Origin: Haladaptatus sp. ZSTT2
GTDB lineage: Archaea; Halobacteriota; Halobacteria; Halobacteriales; Halococcaceae
Reading direction: 5' to 3'
DNA: 64,000 nucleotides
NCBI RefSeq assembly: GCF_037081775.1
Contig: NZ_JBAMHQ010000001.1
Location: forward strand, 434,001 to 498,000
In this document: piece after piece, positions 1-8,192 of the stretch
Numbering within the stretch: position 1 is the first letter of the stretch
How the letters are laid out: every line of letters starts with the position of its first letter
Notes under the pieces: model-generated
The model's input: the letters and a program-made list of their open reading frames with translations, nothing else
What the model was told of the DNA's origin: nothing
Database searches by the model: none
Program-made: the position numbers and the translations under genes

Positions 1-16
1 AAATCATCTCGGTCAT
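1..16 (-). CDS. livG: Start of LivG-type ABC ATPase (partial)
   Basis: An ATG at 14-16 on the minus strand overlaps the TGA of the upstream livM by the ATGA pattern that also joins livM to livH. Only the first codons (MTEMI) lie in the window. Membership in the importer operon and the spacing predict the ATPase LivG, but no diagnostic motif is visible. Confidence 0.45.
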
Positions 17-1092
17 TGTTTTTCACCTCCATCCCGCGCAGCAGGCCAGATGAGTTCCGACCGCGGTGGCAGGATACCCTGCGGACGGAACCGGACGATA
101 CCGATGATGAGCAGGCCCACGATGAGCAGACGGACTGCGCCCACGTTCACGTCGAGCGCGAGGAAGTTGATGAAGAAACTTGGGAAGACTCGAACTGCGA
201 CAAGAGTGAGTCCGCCGAGGATGGCTCCGCGATTGCTCCCAGTTCCGCCGAGGATGACGGCGACCCACACGTAGAACGTGTTGATGGGTTCGAGCGTCTC
301 GGGCAGGACGAAGCGGAACTGGTAGGCGTAGAAGAATCCGGCGATGGCCATCAGGACGCTCCCAAGGACGAACGCTTGCATCTTCAGCCAGTAGGTGTTC
401 TTGCCGAGTGCCTTCGCTAGATCCTCGTCGGAGCGAATCGTCCGGAGGACCCGCCCCCACGGCGAGATGTGAAGCCGCCGGAGGAACAGGTAGACGACGA
501 ACACCGTAATCGCAACCAGCAAGAAGTCGACGAGTCCCCGGTACGGGAACGCCGGTGCGTCGGGCGCGAACACCGCGTCGAGAGACGTAGCCAGTTCTGG
601 CAGGAGAGCCGGAATACTTACCCCCTGCGTACCTGCGGTCAGTTCGCGCTCGTTGCTCACGAGTTCTCGGATAATCTCTGCAAAGCCGATACTCGCAATT
701 GCAAGGTAGTCTGCACGCAGCCGAAGCGTTGGAATCCCTATAATGAGTGCGGTCAGCGCACTCACCACGATAGCGGCGACGAGTGCAACACCGGGGTTGA
801 ACTCGAAGCCGAGTGGCGACCCTGGAGCCGAGAGGAGCGCGACGGAGTACATGCCGATGCCCCAGAACGCGGCGACGCTGAAATTGATGAGGCCAGCGTA
901 GCCCCACTGGACGTTCAGCCCGAGCGCGAGGAGTATCCACATTCCCGCGACTGCGTATGTTGGCACGATGAAGCTCAGTTCGAAGATGAACAGTGAGACT
1001 AGAATCGATAGTCCCACCACTACAACCACGCCCATCTCGGTCTGGTCGAACCGTGAGAGCGGGGAACTGCCAGTCGAGGTGTCGTCGCTCAT
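13..1092 (-). CDS. livM: Branched-chain amino acid ABC transporter permease LivM
   Basis: 359-residue integral membrane permease of the LivM type. It would form the translocation pore with LivH for a leucine/isoleucine/valine-type (or amide/urea-type) solute. A short polar N-terminus (MSDDTSTGSS) is followed by about eight to ten hydrophobic segments. The permease-family loop is seen in GIPTLRLRADYLAIASIGFAE, and the C-terminal GGTGSNRGAILGG resembles the ATPase-coupling region. The frame is open further upstream, but the ATG at 1092 overlaps the livH stop by four bases and starts the family-like region, so the longer Arg-rich extension is rejected. Substrate cannot be read from the sequence. 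Confidence 0.9.
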   Translation of the reverse strand: MSDDTSTGSSPLSRFDQTEMGVVVVVGLSILVSLFIFELSFIVPTYAVAGMWILLALGLNVQWGYAGLINFSVAAFWGIGMYSVALLSAPGSPLGFEFNPGVALVAAIVVSALTALIIGIPTLRLRADYLAIASIGFAEIIRELVSNERELTAGTQGVSIPALLPELATSLDAVFAPDAPAFPYRGLVDFLLVAITVFVVYLFLRRLHISPWGRVLRTIRSDEDLAKALGKNTYWLKMQAFVLGSVLMAIAGFFYAYQFRFVLPETLEPINTFYVWVAVILGGTGSNRGAILGGLTLVAVRVFPSFFINFLALDVNVGAVRLLIVGLLIIGIVRFRPQGILPPRSELIWPAARDGGEKQ

Positions 1093-2021
1093 GTGGCCTC
1101 CCCCATGATGCCCTGTGGACGTACGAGCAGGATGATGATCATCAGCGCGAACGCGACGGCTGGTGCGTACTCGACGGGCACGAACGGAATCGCTGGGGTC
1201 AGTTCGTGGGCCATGCCGATGACGAGGCCCCCGAGCATCGCGCCGTAGACAGAGCCAATCCCGCCGAGGATGACCGCGGCGAACACGACCAGAAGCAGGT
1301 CGAAGCCCATGCGTGGGCGGACGAGCGTGTCGATGCCGAGGAACACGCCGCCTGCGGCGGCGAGTGCGCCACCGATAATCCACATCGCGAGGACGACCTC
1401 ACGCGTGCGGATGCCGCTCACCCGGGCGAGACTCGGGTTGTCTGCGGTCGCACGCATCTTCCGACCGAGTGTCGTGTACTGTAAAAGCGTGTGCAGTCCC
1501 ACCACAAGCAGTATCGTGACCACGAGGATGACGAAGTCACGCTGCGTGAGCGCGATGCCGCCGAGGCTCTGTGTCGCCTCGAAGAACCAGTCGATGCGTC
1601 CCTGCGAGGCGATTTCGTATCGTTCCTGGTCTGCACCGAAACTCAATTGGATGATTGCGCGGTAGGCGAGGGCAATCCCGATACTCGTGATGAGCAACTC
1701 GATCGACCCAGCATCCTTGAGCGGCCGGTAGATGAGCCGTTCGGTGACCAGCGTGACGGCCGCCGCTGCGGCCATCCCGAACAAAAGGCCAAAGTACAGC
1801 GAGATTGGCAACTCGAAGAAGACGATGCTGTCTCCGGGGAGTAGTTTTGCGAACTCAGTCGCACCGACGAGTCCACCGAACGCGCCGACGGTCATGAGGT
1901 CGCCGTGAGCGAAGTTGGCGAAGTCGGCGATGGAGTAGATGAGCGAGAGGCCAATCGCCCCGAGGACGATGATGCAACTAAAGATGAGGCCGTCTGCGAG
2001 CATCTGGACGATGTTAGCCAT
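1089..2021 (-). CDS. livH: Branched-chain amino acid ABC transporter permease LivH
   Basis: 310-residue LivH-family permease, the partner of LivM in the same operon. It starts MANIVQMLADGLIFSCIIVLG, has about eight hydrophobic segments and carries the LivH hallmarks GLSLIYSIADFANFAHGDL near the N-terminus and GGIGSVYGAMLGGL near residue 250. Its stop overlaps the livM start (ATGA). A 37-bp gap separates it from the binding-protein gene upstream. It acts in the cytoplasmic membrane. The broad family also includes urea and aromatic-compound importers. Confidence 0.92.
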   Translation of the reverse strand: MANIVQMLADGLIFSCIIVLGAIGLSLIYSIADFANFAHGDLMTVGAFGGLVGATEFAKLLPGDSIVFFELPISLYFGLLFGMAAAAAVTLVTERLIYRPLKDAGSIELLITSIGIALAYRAIIQLSFGADQERYEIASQGRIDWFFEATQSLGGIALTQRDFVILVVTILLVVGLHTLLQYTTLGRKMRATADNPSLARVSGIRTREVVLAMWIIGGALAAAGGVFLGIDTLVRPRMGFDLLLVVFAAVILGGIGSVYGAMLGGLVIGMAHELTPAIPFVPVEYAPAVAFALMIIILLVRPQGIMGEAT

Positions 2022-2058
2022 TGCTCACACCTCCACGCTGAAAGAATACGGGCATGGA

Positions 2059-3381
2059 TTATCCCGTGATGAAGTCGCCGAACTCGTACTCGTGGTCCGT
2101 GACCCGGTAAATCTGGTAGAAGCCAGGTGGGTCACCGTTCTCGTCTAAGTCGACCGGGCCGCTAACACCTTCGTAGTTGATGTCCGCAGCGGAGTTGCCG
2201 TCTGCGAGTGCCTGCTTCGCCTCGGCGAACGAGTAGACCTTCGTGCCCTCTGGCCGAGTGACGTCGCGGACGACCTTGGAGATAGACGCTCCTGAGAAAT
2301 CGTCTGCCGCCTCGATGGCGATGGCGGCAACGGTCACCGAGTCGTAGGCGTAGGCCGCCCAGACGGTCGGTGAAGTGTCGAACTCCGCCTCAAAGTCGCT
2401 CTTGAACTGCTGGTAACTCTCCTGGTCGGATGGCGCACTCTCGGTGATGCCGGTCATACCGTCCTGACTGCCCGGTTCCGTGTTTTCGAGGATGGAGTCT
2501 GCGATGGTACTCTCTGCCCCGTAGTAGTCAACTTGCTCGTGGTAGCCCTGGTCGTAAGCCTCGTTGACCATGTTCGTGTACTCGTTTGCGTAAGTGATGA
2601 ACACCCACGCGGTGGCGTCGGTGTCTGCCATCTCGGTGAGGACGCCGCGGTAGGACGCCTGCCCCTGGTCGTGTGGGGAGTTGTAGGCGACTGTCCCGTC
2701 GAAGGAGGCTTCGAACACTTCGGAGAGGCCTGTCCCATAGTCGTTGTTTATCCAAGTGACAGCCACGGTGTCGTGGTCACGCCCGACGAGTTCGGCGAGT
2801 GCCTTCCCTTTCGCCGCCCCACTCGGACTCATGCGCAGGAGGTCTGGCTTCTCCGTGAGTTTCGGACTCGTTGAGTTCTGACTGATGTGAACCACGTCCG
2901 TCCCCGAGACGACGGAGTCGTGGATAGCAATGGAGACGCCAGAGCCAACAGACCCGATGAGGAGTGGGACGCCGTCCTGCGTTACGAGTTTGCGGGCGGC
3001 GTTTACACCCGGCGCACTCTTACTCTCATCGTCCTCTAAGATGATGTCAAGTGTCGCACCGTCCTCGCCGATGCCTGTCTCGTTGATGGTTGAGAGTGCG
3101 AGCTTGCGGCCCCGTTCGTTGCGCTCTCCGTACGGTGCGAGCGACCCGGTCACGGAGTCGACCATCCCGATGCTACGGTTGCTTGCTGCGGTACTGCCAC
3201 CGTCCCCATCGTCTCCACCTCCGCCGTTTCCGCCACCGTCTCCGCCAGCGGTGCCTTCGCCACCATCGTCACCCGATTCGAGACACCCAGCCGTTGCTGC
3301 GATGAGTGCCAAGCCACCAGCGCCCGATGCCTTCAGAATATCTCTGCGAGTAAGCGGTTCCTGACCGTTATTCGGTATCAT
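2059..3381 (-). CDS. Tat lipoprotein substrate-binding protein of Liv-type ABC importer
   Basis: 440-residue extracytoplasmic solute receptor feeding the LivHM permease. The N-terminus has a twin-arginine motif (TRRDILKASG), a hydrophobic stretch and a lipobox ending AGC, so it is probably Tat-exported and lipid-anchored. A low-complexity Gly/Asp-rich linker of about 40 residues follows, typical of haloarchaeal lipoproteins. The rest is a type I periplasmic-binding fold beginning with GMVDSVTGSLAPYGERNERG. I chose the ATG at 3381 (MIPNNGQEPLTRRD) over one five codons earlier because it places the Tat motif normally. It is the first gene of the importer operon and has an inverted repeat upstream. 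Confidence 0.88.
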   Translation of the reverse strand: MIPNNGQEPLTRRDILKASGAGGLALIAATAGCLESGDDGGEGTAGGDGGGNGGGGDDGDGGSTAASNRSIGMVDSVTGSLAPYGERNERGRKLALSTINETGIGEDGATLDIILEDDESKSAPGVNAARKLVTQDGVPLLIGSVGSGVSIAIHDSVVSGTDVVHISQNSTSPKLTEKPDLLRMSPSGAAKGKALAELVGRDHDTVAVTWINNDYGTGLSEVFEASFDGTVAYNSPHDQGQASYRGVLTEMADTDATAWVFITYANEYTNMVNEAYDQGYHEQVDYYGAESTIADSILENTEPGSQDGMTGITESAPSDQESYQQFKSDFEAEFDTSPTVWAAYAYDSVTVAAIAIEAADDFSGASISKVVRDVTRPEGTKVYSFAEAKQALADGNSAADINYEGVSGPVDLDENGDPPGFYQIYRVTDHEYEFGDFITG

Positions 3382-3456
3382 GTGAACTGTTCGCATGTTA
3401 ACTCTCGCCGATGTTATACATGGCGCCGCCCATGGTCGGTCGGTGTAAAAATTACT

Positions 3457-3481
3457 AACTAATTGTCATCTAAAATTAGTT
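3457..3481. promoter_or_regulatory. Perfect inverted repeat upstream of the Liv-type operon
   Basis: AACTAATT (3457-3464) and AATTAGTT (3474-3481) are perfect inverted repeats separated by nine bases, about 76-100 bp before the binding-protein start. An AT-rich TTTTTA stretch on the minus strand (about 3446-3452) lies just downstream and could be the TATA box, so the repeat would sit at the BRE/activator position. The regulator is not known; the Bat-type gene next door is one candidate. Confidence 0.4.
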
Positions 3482-3562
3482 CTACGAGAGCTAAAAATTT
3501 GTGGAGTTGTCTACTTATGGACCTGTCCGAGAGGTTCAAATATCCTGATTACGTGCGTGCAC

Positions 3563-4279
3563 TCACGGGTCGAGCAGTTTCGCTTCGGCTTTGCGGAGGT
3601 GTTCTAAGAACGTCGTCTTTGACACATCCAGTTCCGCGGCTAGTTCCCGCGTCGAGACGCCGCGGGGCCACTGGTAGTAGCCGCGGTCGCGCGCCAGGTT
3701 GAACGCCTCACGTTGGCTTGCTGTGAGCGTGTCTACGCGCTTTTTGCGCTCTGCATCTGCCGGTGGCGATGCAGAGATTCGAGAAACTGACACCTCAGCA
3801 CCTGCGTCTTTGCGGACGCCATCGAGTTGGGCTTCGATTTCGCTTCGTTCGCCCGCGAAGACCACCTGCCAGTACTCACGGCCGTCTTCAATGCGCACGG
3901 GTGCGCTATGGACGAAGCCGTATTTCAACAGCGTCGGGCACACCATGTCTTGGGGTTTGTACTCCACGAAGAACTCGCGGGCGACGTTGCCCGGGGCGCT
4001 TGCCGAGGTCTGTTTCCCGAATCGTTCTTGGAGTTCGTGTACGTCGCCTGCGTGTGGCGAGTCGTGGATAGTTTCGAGCAACTCCTCGACTTGGTCAAGG
4101 GTGTCACCAAAGGCGGTGAACAGCCCGTTTACGACGGTGTCGGTCGTTTTTGGCGAGCTGTAGACCGCGTGGCCAAGCACCCCACCACCCACCTGCTCGG
4201 TCGATTCAATCGCCCAGCAGTTCGGGTGCCAGAGATTGAGGGTCAACCGAGTCCCCGCGTGCTGTCTGGTCTGGCTCAT
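3563..4279 (-). CDS. Bat-type (HTH_10) transcriptional regulator
   Basis: 238-residue DNA-binding regulator. The N-terminal part (about residues 1-175) is a haloarchaeal sensor region without recognisable cofactor residues. The C-terminal 55 residues match the HTH_10 domain of bacterio-opsin activator-like proteins: TASQREAFNLARDRGYYQWP, then RELAAELDVSKTTFLEHLRKAE. The ATG at 4279 is preferred to one 30 codons upstream because that extension would cover the whole promoter of the divergent aldehyde dehydrogenase. The gene lies between the ABC importer operon and that dehydrogenase and could control either one. Confidence 0.8.
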   Translation of the reverse strand: MSQTRQHAGTRLTLNLWHPNCWAIESTEQVGGGVLGHAVYSSPKTTDTVVNGLFTAFGDTLDQVEELLETIHDSPHAGDVHELQERFGKQTSASAPGNVAREFFVEYKPQDMVCPTLLKYGFVHSAPVRIEDGREYWQVVFAGERSEIEAQLDGVRKDAGAEVSVSRISASPPADAERKKRVDTLTASQREAFNLARDRGYYQWPRGVSTRELAAELDVSKTTFLEHLRKAEAKLLDP

Positions 4280-4323
4280 TAGCAAGGCAAACGAGAAGAA
4301 CACACTTGTACCCTTCCATGGAC

Positions 4324-4351
4324 GGGTCGGGTTATACCGCTGTTTCGACCC
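4324..4351. promoter_or_regulatory. Promoter and inverted repeat before the aldehyde dehydrogenase
   Basis: GGGTCG (4324-4329) and CGACCC (4346-4351) form an inverted repeat with a 16-base spacer that contains GTTATA (4331-4336). This TATA-like element is about 27-32 bp before the ATG at 4363, consistent with a leaderless transcript. Regulator binding at the repeat would cover the TATA box, suggesting repression. Confidence 0.35.
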
Positions 4352-4362
4352 TAAATTGAGCC

Positions 4363-5892
4363 ATGGCACAAGAGACGAACGTCTTTCAGCATTACATCAA
4401 CGGTGAGTGGACTGATGGCGAAGGTGACGACACTTTCGTCAGCAAAAACCCGGCGACAGGAAAGGTGCTCGGTGAATTCCGCCGCGGCACCGAAGCCGAC
4501 GTCGAGTCGGCAGTAGACATCGCAGAAGACTCCTTCGAGGAGTGGCGAAACCTCTCGCACATCGACCGCGCAGAGTACCTCTGGGACATCTACCACGAGC
4601 TGCGAGAGCGCACCGACGAACTCGCAGAAATCGTTACCAAAGAGTGCGGGAAAGAAATCTCTGAGGGGCGCGCCGACGTGGTCGAAGCCTACCACATGGT
4701 CGAGTGGGCCGCCGCTGACGCTCGCCACCCGAAAGGCGACGTGATTCCGTCCGAAATCCCGAGCAAAGACGCCTACATGCGCCGCAAGCCACGCGGCGTC
4801 ATCGGCTGCATCACGCCGTGGAACTTCCCCGTTGCCATCCCGTTCTGGCACATGGCCGTCGCGCTCGTCGAAGGGAACACCGTCGTGTGGAAGCCCGCAG
4901 AGCAGACGCCGTGGTGCGGGCAGATTATCGCAGAGATGTTCGAGGACGCAGGCATCCCCGATGGCGTGTTCAACATGATTCAGGGCTTCGGCGATGCTGG
5001 CGCAGCCATCGTTGACGACCCTGCAATCGACACCGTTCTCTTCACCGGTTCCGCCGAAGTCGGCCACGAAATCGCCTCCAAGGTCGGCGGCGAACCCGGC
5101 AAACTCGTCGCCGCAGAGATGGGTGGGAAGAACAACATCGTCATCACCGAGAAAGCAGACTTAGACATCGCCGTTCACTCGGCGCTCATGTCCTCGTTTA
5201 AGACAACCGGCCAGCGCTGTGTCTCCTCAGAGCGTCTCGTCGTCCACGAGGAAGTCTACGACGAGTTCAAAGAGCGCTTTGTCGAACTCGCAGAGCAGGT
5301 GTCTGTCGGGAACCCACTCGACGAAAACACCTTCATGGGGCCGCTCATCGAGGACGGCCACAAAGAGAAAGTGCGCTCCTACGCGGAACTCGCCCGCAAA
5401 GAGGGCGTGAACGTGCTCGTAGACCGCACGGAACTCGACGCAGACGAGATTCCAGACGGCCACGAAGACGGCCACTGGGTTGGCCCGTTCGTCTACGAGG
5501 CAGACCCCTACGAGCCGCTTCGCTGCACCCACGAGGAAGTGTTCGGCCCACATGTCGCCCTCCTCAAGTACTCCGGTGACATCGAAGAAGCCGTCGAGAT
5601 TCAGAACGACACGGATTACGGTCTCGCTGGCGCAATCATCTCAGAGGACTACCGCCAAATCAACTACTTCCGCGACCACGCAGAGGTCGGCCTCGCCTAC
5701 GGGAACCTCCCGTGCATCGGCGCAGAAGTCCACCTCCCGTTCGGCGGCGTCAAAAAGTCGGGCAACGGCTACCCATCCGCGCGCGAAATCATCGAAGCCG
5801 TGACCGAGCGCACCGCGTGGACGCTCAACAACTCGAAGGAGATCCGCATGGCACAGGGCCTTTCGGCAGACATCAAGACTCAGGACGACTAA
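4363..5892 (+). CDS. NAD(P)-dependent aldehyde dehydrogenase
   Basis: 509-residue aldehyde dehydrogenase superfamily enzyme oxidising an aldehyde to the carboxylate in the cytoplasm. Visible catalytic residues are Asn154 (TPWNF), Lys177 in the cofactor site (WKPAE), general base Glu252 (AEMGGKN) and nucleophile Cys286 (TTGQRCVSS). PFGGVKKSGNGYPS near the C-terminus is a typical subunit-interface motif. Overall it resembles the semialdehyde-dehydrogenase branches, but the substrate cannot be assigned. It is divergent from the Bat-type regulator, with 83 bp between the start codons. Confidence 0.92.
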   Translation: MAQETNVFQHYINGEWTDGEGDDTFVSKNPATGKVLGEFRRGTEADVESAVDIAEDSFEEWRNLSHIDRAEYLWDIYHELRERTDELAEIVTKECGKEISEGRADVVEAYHMVEWAAADARHPKGDVIPSEIPSKDAYMRRKPRGVIGCITPWNFPVAIPFWHMAVALVEGNTVVWKPAEQTPWCGQIIAEMFEDAGIPDGVFNMIQGFGDAGAAIVDDPAIDTVLFTGSAEVGHEIASKVGGEPGKLVAAEMGGKNNIVITEKADLDIAVHSALMSSFKTTGQRCVSSERLVVHEEVYDEFKERFVELAEQVSVGNPLDENTFMGPLIEDGHKEKVRSYAELARKEGVNVLVDRTELDADEIPDGHEDGHWVGPFVYEADPYEPLRCTHEEVFGPHVALLKYSGDIEEAVEIQNDTDYGLAGAIISEDYRQINYFRDHAEVGLAYGNLPCIGAEVHLPFGGVKKSGNGYPSAREIIEAVTERTAWTLNNSKEIRMAQGLSADIKTQDD

Positions 5893-5986
5893 ACAGTTAG
5901 CACTCGCTTTTTCTTTATTTTCTCTCGCGCCGCGCACTCTGAGGGTGTTCCTCGAAAAATTTGACGTGTCCTCTGAGCGTCTCCGG

Positions 5987-6445
5987 TTACAGGTCGATCG
6001 CGCCGACTTGGCTGAGGAAGCTTACGAGGTCTGACTCGCTCCACCGTTCGACGAGTTTGCCGTCGTCGAAGCGGTAGAGTCCGAACGTTGAGATCCGAAT
6101 CGGTTTCCCAGTGGGTTCGACGCCCATGAACATTCCGTCGTGGGTGCCAACGACGTCGAATCGAACCAACACGCGGTCGTCTTCTGCGAGCATGTCGTGG
6201 ATGTCGAAGTGAACGTCAGAGAAGCCTCTCGTCACCGCTTCGGTGTGCTTTCTGAAGAGGTCTATGCCACGTTCTTCTCCCGGTGTCAATTCGTCTCGTG
6301 AGACTGGCGTGTGATTGACGACGTCCGCGGCGACGAGATCGGTTAGATTCTCGATTCGTCCATCGGTATGGTTCTCGACTGCTTCTAAGTACTCACGGGC
6401 GAGTCGTTTGTTCTGTTCTGTAATTTGGCCACTTGTTGTTGCCAT
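5987..6445 (-). CDS. SnoaL-like ester cyclase family protein
   Basis: 152-residue single-domain protein of the SnoaL/NTF2-like superfamily. Signs are the N-terminal helix (KRLAREYLEAVENH), DLVAADVVNHTP, GIDLFRKHTEAVTRGFSDVHF, VRFDVVGTHDGMFMGVEPTGK and the C-terminal GLYRFDDGKLVERWSESD. Members bind small hydrophobic molecules and a few act as polyketide cyclases; most environmental homologues have no known role. There is no signal peptide, so it is cytoplasmic. It stands alone, convergent with the aldehyde dehydrogenase. Confidence 0.75.
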   Translation of the reverse strand: MATTSGQITEQNKRLAREYLEAVENHTDGRIENLTDLVAADVVNHTPVSRDELTPGEERGIDLFRKHTEAVTRGFSDVHFDIHDMLAEDDRVLVRFDVVGTHDGMFMGVEPTGKPIRISTFGLYRFDDGKLVERWSESDLVSFLSQVGAIDL

Positions 6446-6867
6446 AGTTCCACCCCACGTAGAGATACGAAACGCGAGGAGATAAACAGGGATTCAGGGT
6501 GTCAACAAACTGGAATCGGATGGTTCGTGGCAAACGTTGAGTCCAACATGAACATTTATGATAGTTGGGTTCAGAAGGACAGATGATGATACTTCATCAC
6601 CTCGCAGTACGCGCAGCATGGAAAGCCACCACCCGACCGACACGCTATCAAACAAATCGTAATCCACCCTCGACATGAGCACGAACTCGAAGACATACAC
6701 CTTCCCCGGCGACAAGTGGGCCTCGCCCACAGAACCGACACCAGAACCGACCGAACCTGCCTGGACACAGGCACAGCGAACTTTCTCTACGACGTGCAGA
6801 AGCCGCCTGCGCAACCTCGTTGACGCAGAAAATCAGAGTCAGCTCTCGACCAAGTGAGGAAATTCGA
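6446..6867. other. 422-bp stretch without a confident gene
   Basis: Between the SnoaL-like and MBL genes no reading frame on either strand has convincing family features. Short open frames exist on both strands, the best being on the plus strand at 6675-6857. A second plus-strand frame without an ATG, running to a stop near 6824, reads ITSQYAQHGKPPPDRHAIKQ and on. It could be a decayed gene fragment. No terminal inverted repeats or transposase motif were seen. Confidence 0.5.
6675..6857 (+). CDS. Possible small protein, 60 aa (doubtful)
   Basis: Open frame starting MSTNSKTYTFPGDKWASPTE with a Pro/Glu/Thr-rich middle and a basic C-terminal half. Third codon positions are only moderately GC-rich, weaker than in neighbouring genes, and I see no clear promoter. 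Two other frames across the same DNA are also open, so this may be chance or part of a decayed gene. I do not recognise it. Confidence 0.2.
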   Translation: MSTNSKTYTFPGDKWASPTEPTPEPTEPAWTQAQRTFSTTCRSRLRNLVDAENQSQLSTK

Positions 6868-7869
6868 TTAGGCCAGCTCGACGGCTGGGAACAGCTCGTC
6901 TAACGCTGGCTCAGAATCGACTATTTCGTACCCGTCGTCGGTATTTTCAACCACGCCGTCCGCTTCCAGATGTGAGAGGTGTGCGTACGCCTCGCCCGGG
7001 CCGTGGAGGATGTGAATCGAGTGCAGGTCACCGAACAGGTGTGCACTCACCGTCCACGCGTCTGCAGGGCCGTGGTCGCGGAGCACGGCAAGCACTTTCT
7101 CCGTGCGTTCGCGGTGGTGGTCGATGATGTACTTCGCGCGAGCCGCCGGGTCGTCGATGCGCTGGCGGTGGCCGGGCCACGCAACGGTGTAGTCTGCAGC
7201 CACGATGCCCGTCAGCGTGTCGAGATATTTTTGGAGGGGTTTTTCGACGCGCACGTCCGCCCCGCCGACGTTCGGCGTGTATTTCGGGAGGAGTGCGTCG
7301 CCGGAGAGCAGTTCGTTGCCCTCGCCGCGGTCGACGACGAACCCACACTGGCCTTCGGTGTGTCCGGGCATATGGACGGCTTCGAACGTCAGGTCGCCGA
7401 CTTCGAAGCGGTCGCCTGCCTCAAATCGCGTGACGGTTGGCGCGCCGTCGGACATCGTTTCGACGCCTTCGAGATACGGGATGAGTTCGTCTTGTTTGTC
7501 CGTGGGCATCCCCCACTCGTTCAACTTCGCCTTCTGGGTCGCAAACAGCGACTCCCACGCGGAAACGTCGCGTTCGATGAGGTCTGCGTCGTCGTGGTGG
7601 GCGTAAATCGTCGCGTCGCTTTGCTCTTGGATGAATCCCGCCAGTCCACTGTGGTCACCGTGGAAGTGGGTCAGGAACACGGTTTCGATGTCCGCAAACG
7701 AGAGGTCTTCGGAGGCGAGTGCCGACTGAAGTTGGTCGCGTACTTCTTCGACCGCGACGCCCGCGTCTACGAGCGTGACCGGGGTGTCTGGGTCGTCTGC
7801 GCCGAAGAGGTACACGCTGTTTTCCCCCTCGAACACCGTACACTCGAGTTGAATCTGCTTCACACTCAT
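6868..7869 (-). CDS. MBL-fold metallo-hydrolase
   Basis: 333-residue metallo-beta-lactamase-fold hydrolase. The zinc motif THFHGDH occupies residues 67-73 (His68, His70, Asp72, His73), with later ligands in MPGHTEG, LLSGDALL and AWPGHRQ. A C-terminal helical/winged-helix-like extension of about 80 residues (AVLRDHGPADAWTVSAHLF onward) is typical of the lactonase/RNase Z-like group used on glutathione-like or CoA-linked substrates. The ATG at 7869 (MSVKQIQ) is preferred; an upstream extension would overlap the MoaD-like gene. It is the last gene of a three-gene same-strand run. Confidence 0.85.
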   Translation of the reverse strand: MSVKQIQLECTVFEGENSVYLFGADDPDTPVTLVDAGVAVEEVRDQLQSALASEDLSFADIETVFLTHFHGDHSGLAGFIQEQSDATIYAHHDDADLIERDVSAWESLFATQKAKLNEWGMPTDKQDELIPYLEGVETMSDGAPTVTRFEAGDRFEVGDLTFEAVHMPGHTEGQCGFVVDRGEGNELLSGDALLPKYTPNVGGADVRVEKPLQKYLDTLTGIVAADYTVAWPGHRQRIDDPAARAKYIIDHHRERTEKVLAVLRDHGPADAWTVSAHLFGDLHSIHILHGPGEAYAHLSHLEADGVVENTDDGYEIVDSEPALDELFPAVELA

Positions 7870-7907
7870 TCTCACGGCGCGGCACACATGACTGTTTCTG
7901 GTGGATG

Positions 7908-8183
7908 CTAACACCCAAGCGCTGGCTTGACCGTGAGTTCGGCATCCGACTGAATCACCGTGTCTGGCCCCTGTAACTCCTGTATCGCAGTTCCGTTTAC
8001 GGCCACTTCGACGTGTCCACGAAGCTGCCCGTTCGACCGAAACCACAGCGGCTGAATCGCGGGATGTGTCTCTGCGATTTCAGCGAGCAGGTCCAACACG
8101 GTCGTCTCTCCTGTCACCAAAACGGTGAGCGAAGCCTCGCCTATCGCGTCTGCGTAGGTCGAACCGAGGTGAACCGTGACCAT
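7908..8183 (-). CDS. MoaD/ThiS-like ubiquitin-fold protein ending in Gly-Cys
   Basis: 91-residue beta-grasp protein of the MoaD/ThiS/SAMP superfamily: MVTVHLGSTYADAIG, then VLDLLAEIAETHPAI, GHVEVAVNGTAIQ and a C-terminal ELTVKPALGC. Family members carry sulfur as a thiocarboxylate or are conjugated to proteins through a C-terminal Gly-Gly. Here the last two codons are GGG TGT, giving Gly-Cys; a single base change (TGT to GGT) would restore Gly-Gly. It lies 9 bp after the flavoprotein gene and 38 bp before the MBL gene, so the three are probably one transcript. It may be a diverged carrier that no longer uses the usual adenylation chemistry. Confidence 0.75.
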   Translation of the reverse strand: MVTVHLGSTYADAIGEASLTVLVTGETTVLDLLAEIAETHPAIQPLWFRSNGQLRGHVEVAVNGTAIQELQGPDTVIQSDAELTVKPALGC

Positions 8184-8192
8184 TTGTGCGCC

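Noticed and set aside
1093-1383. Upstream extension of livM
   Set aside because: Lies inside livH in another frame and is Arg/His-rich; the ATGA overlap at 1089-1092 supports the shorter gene.
4351-5067. Long minus-strand open frame opposite the aldehyde dehydrogenase
   Set aside because: It is the antisense shadow of a strongly coding gene with catalytic motifs; composition is Cys/His/Phe-rich nonsense.
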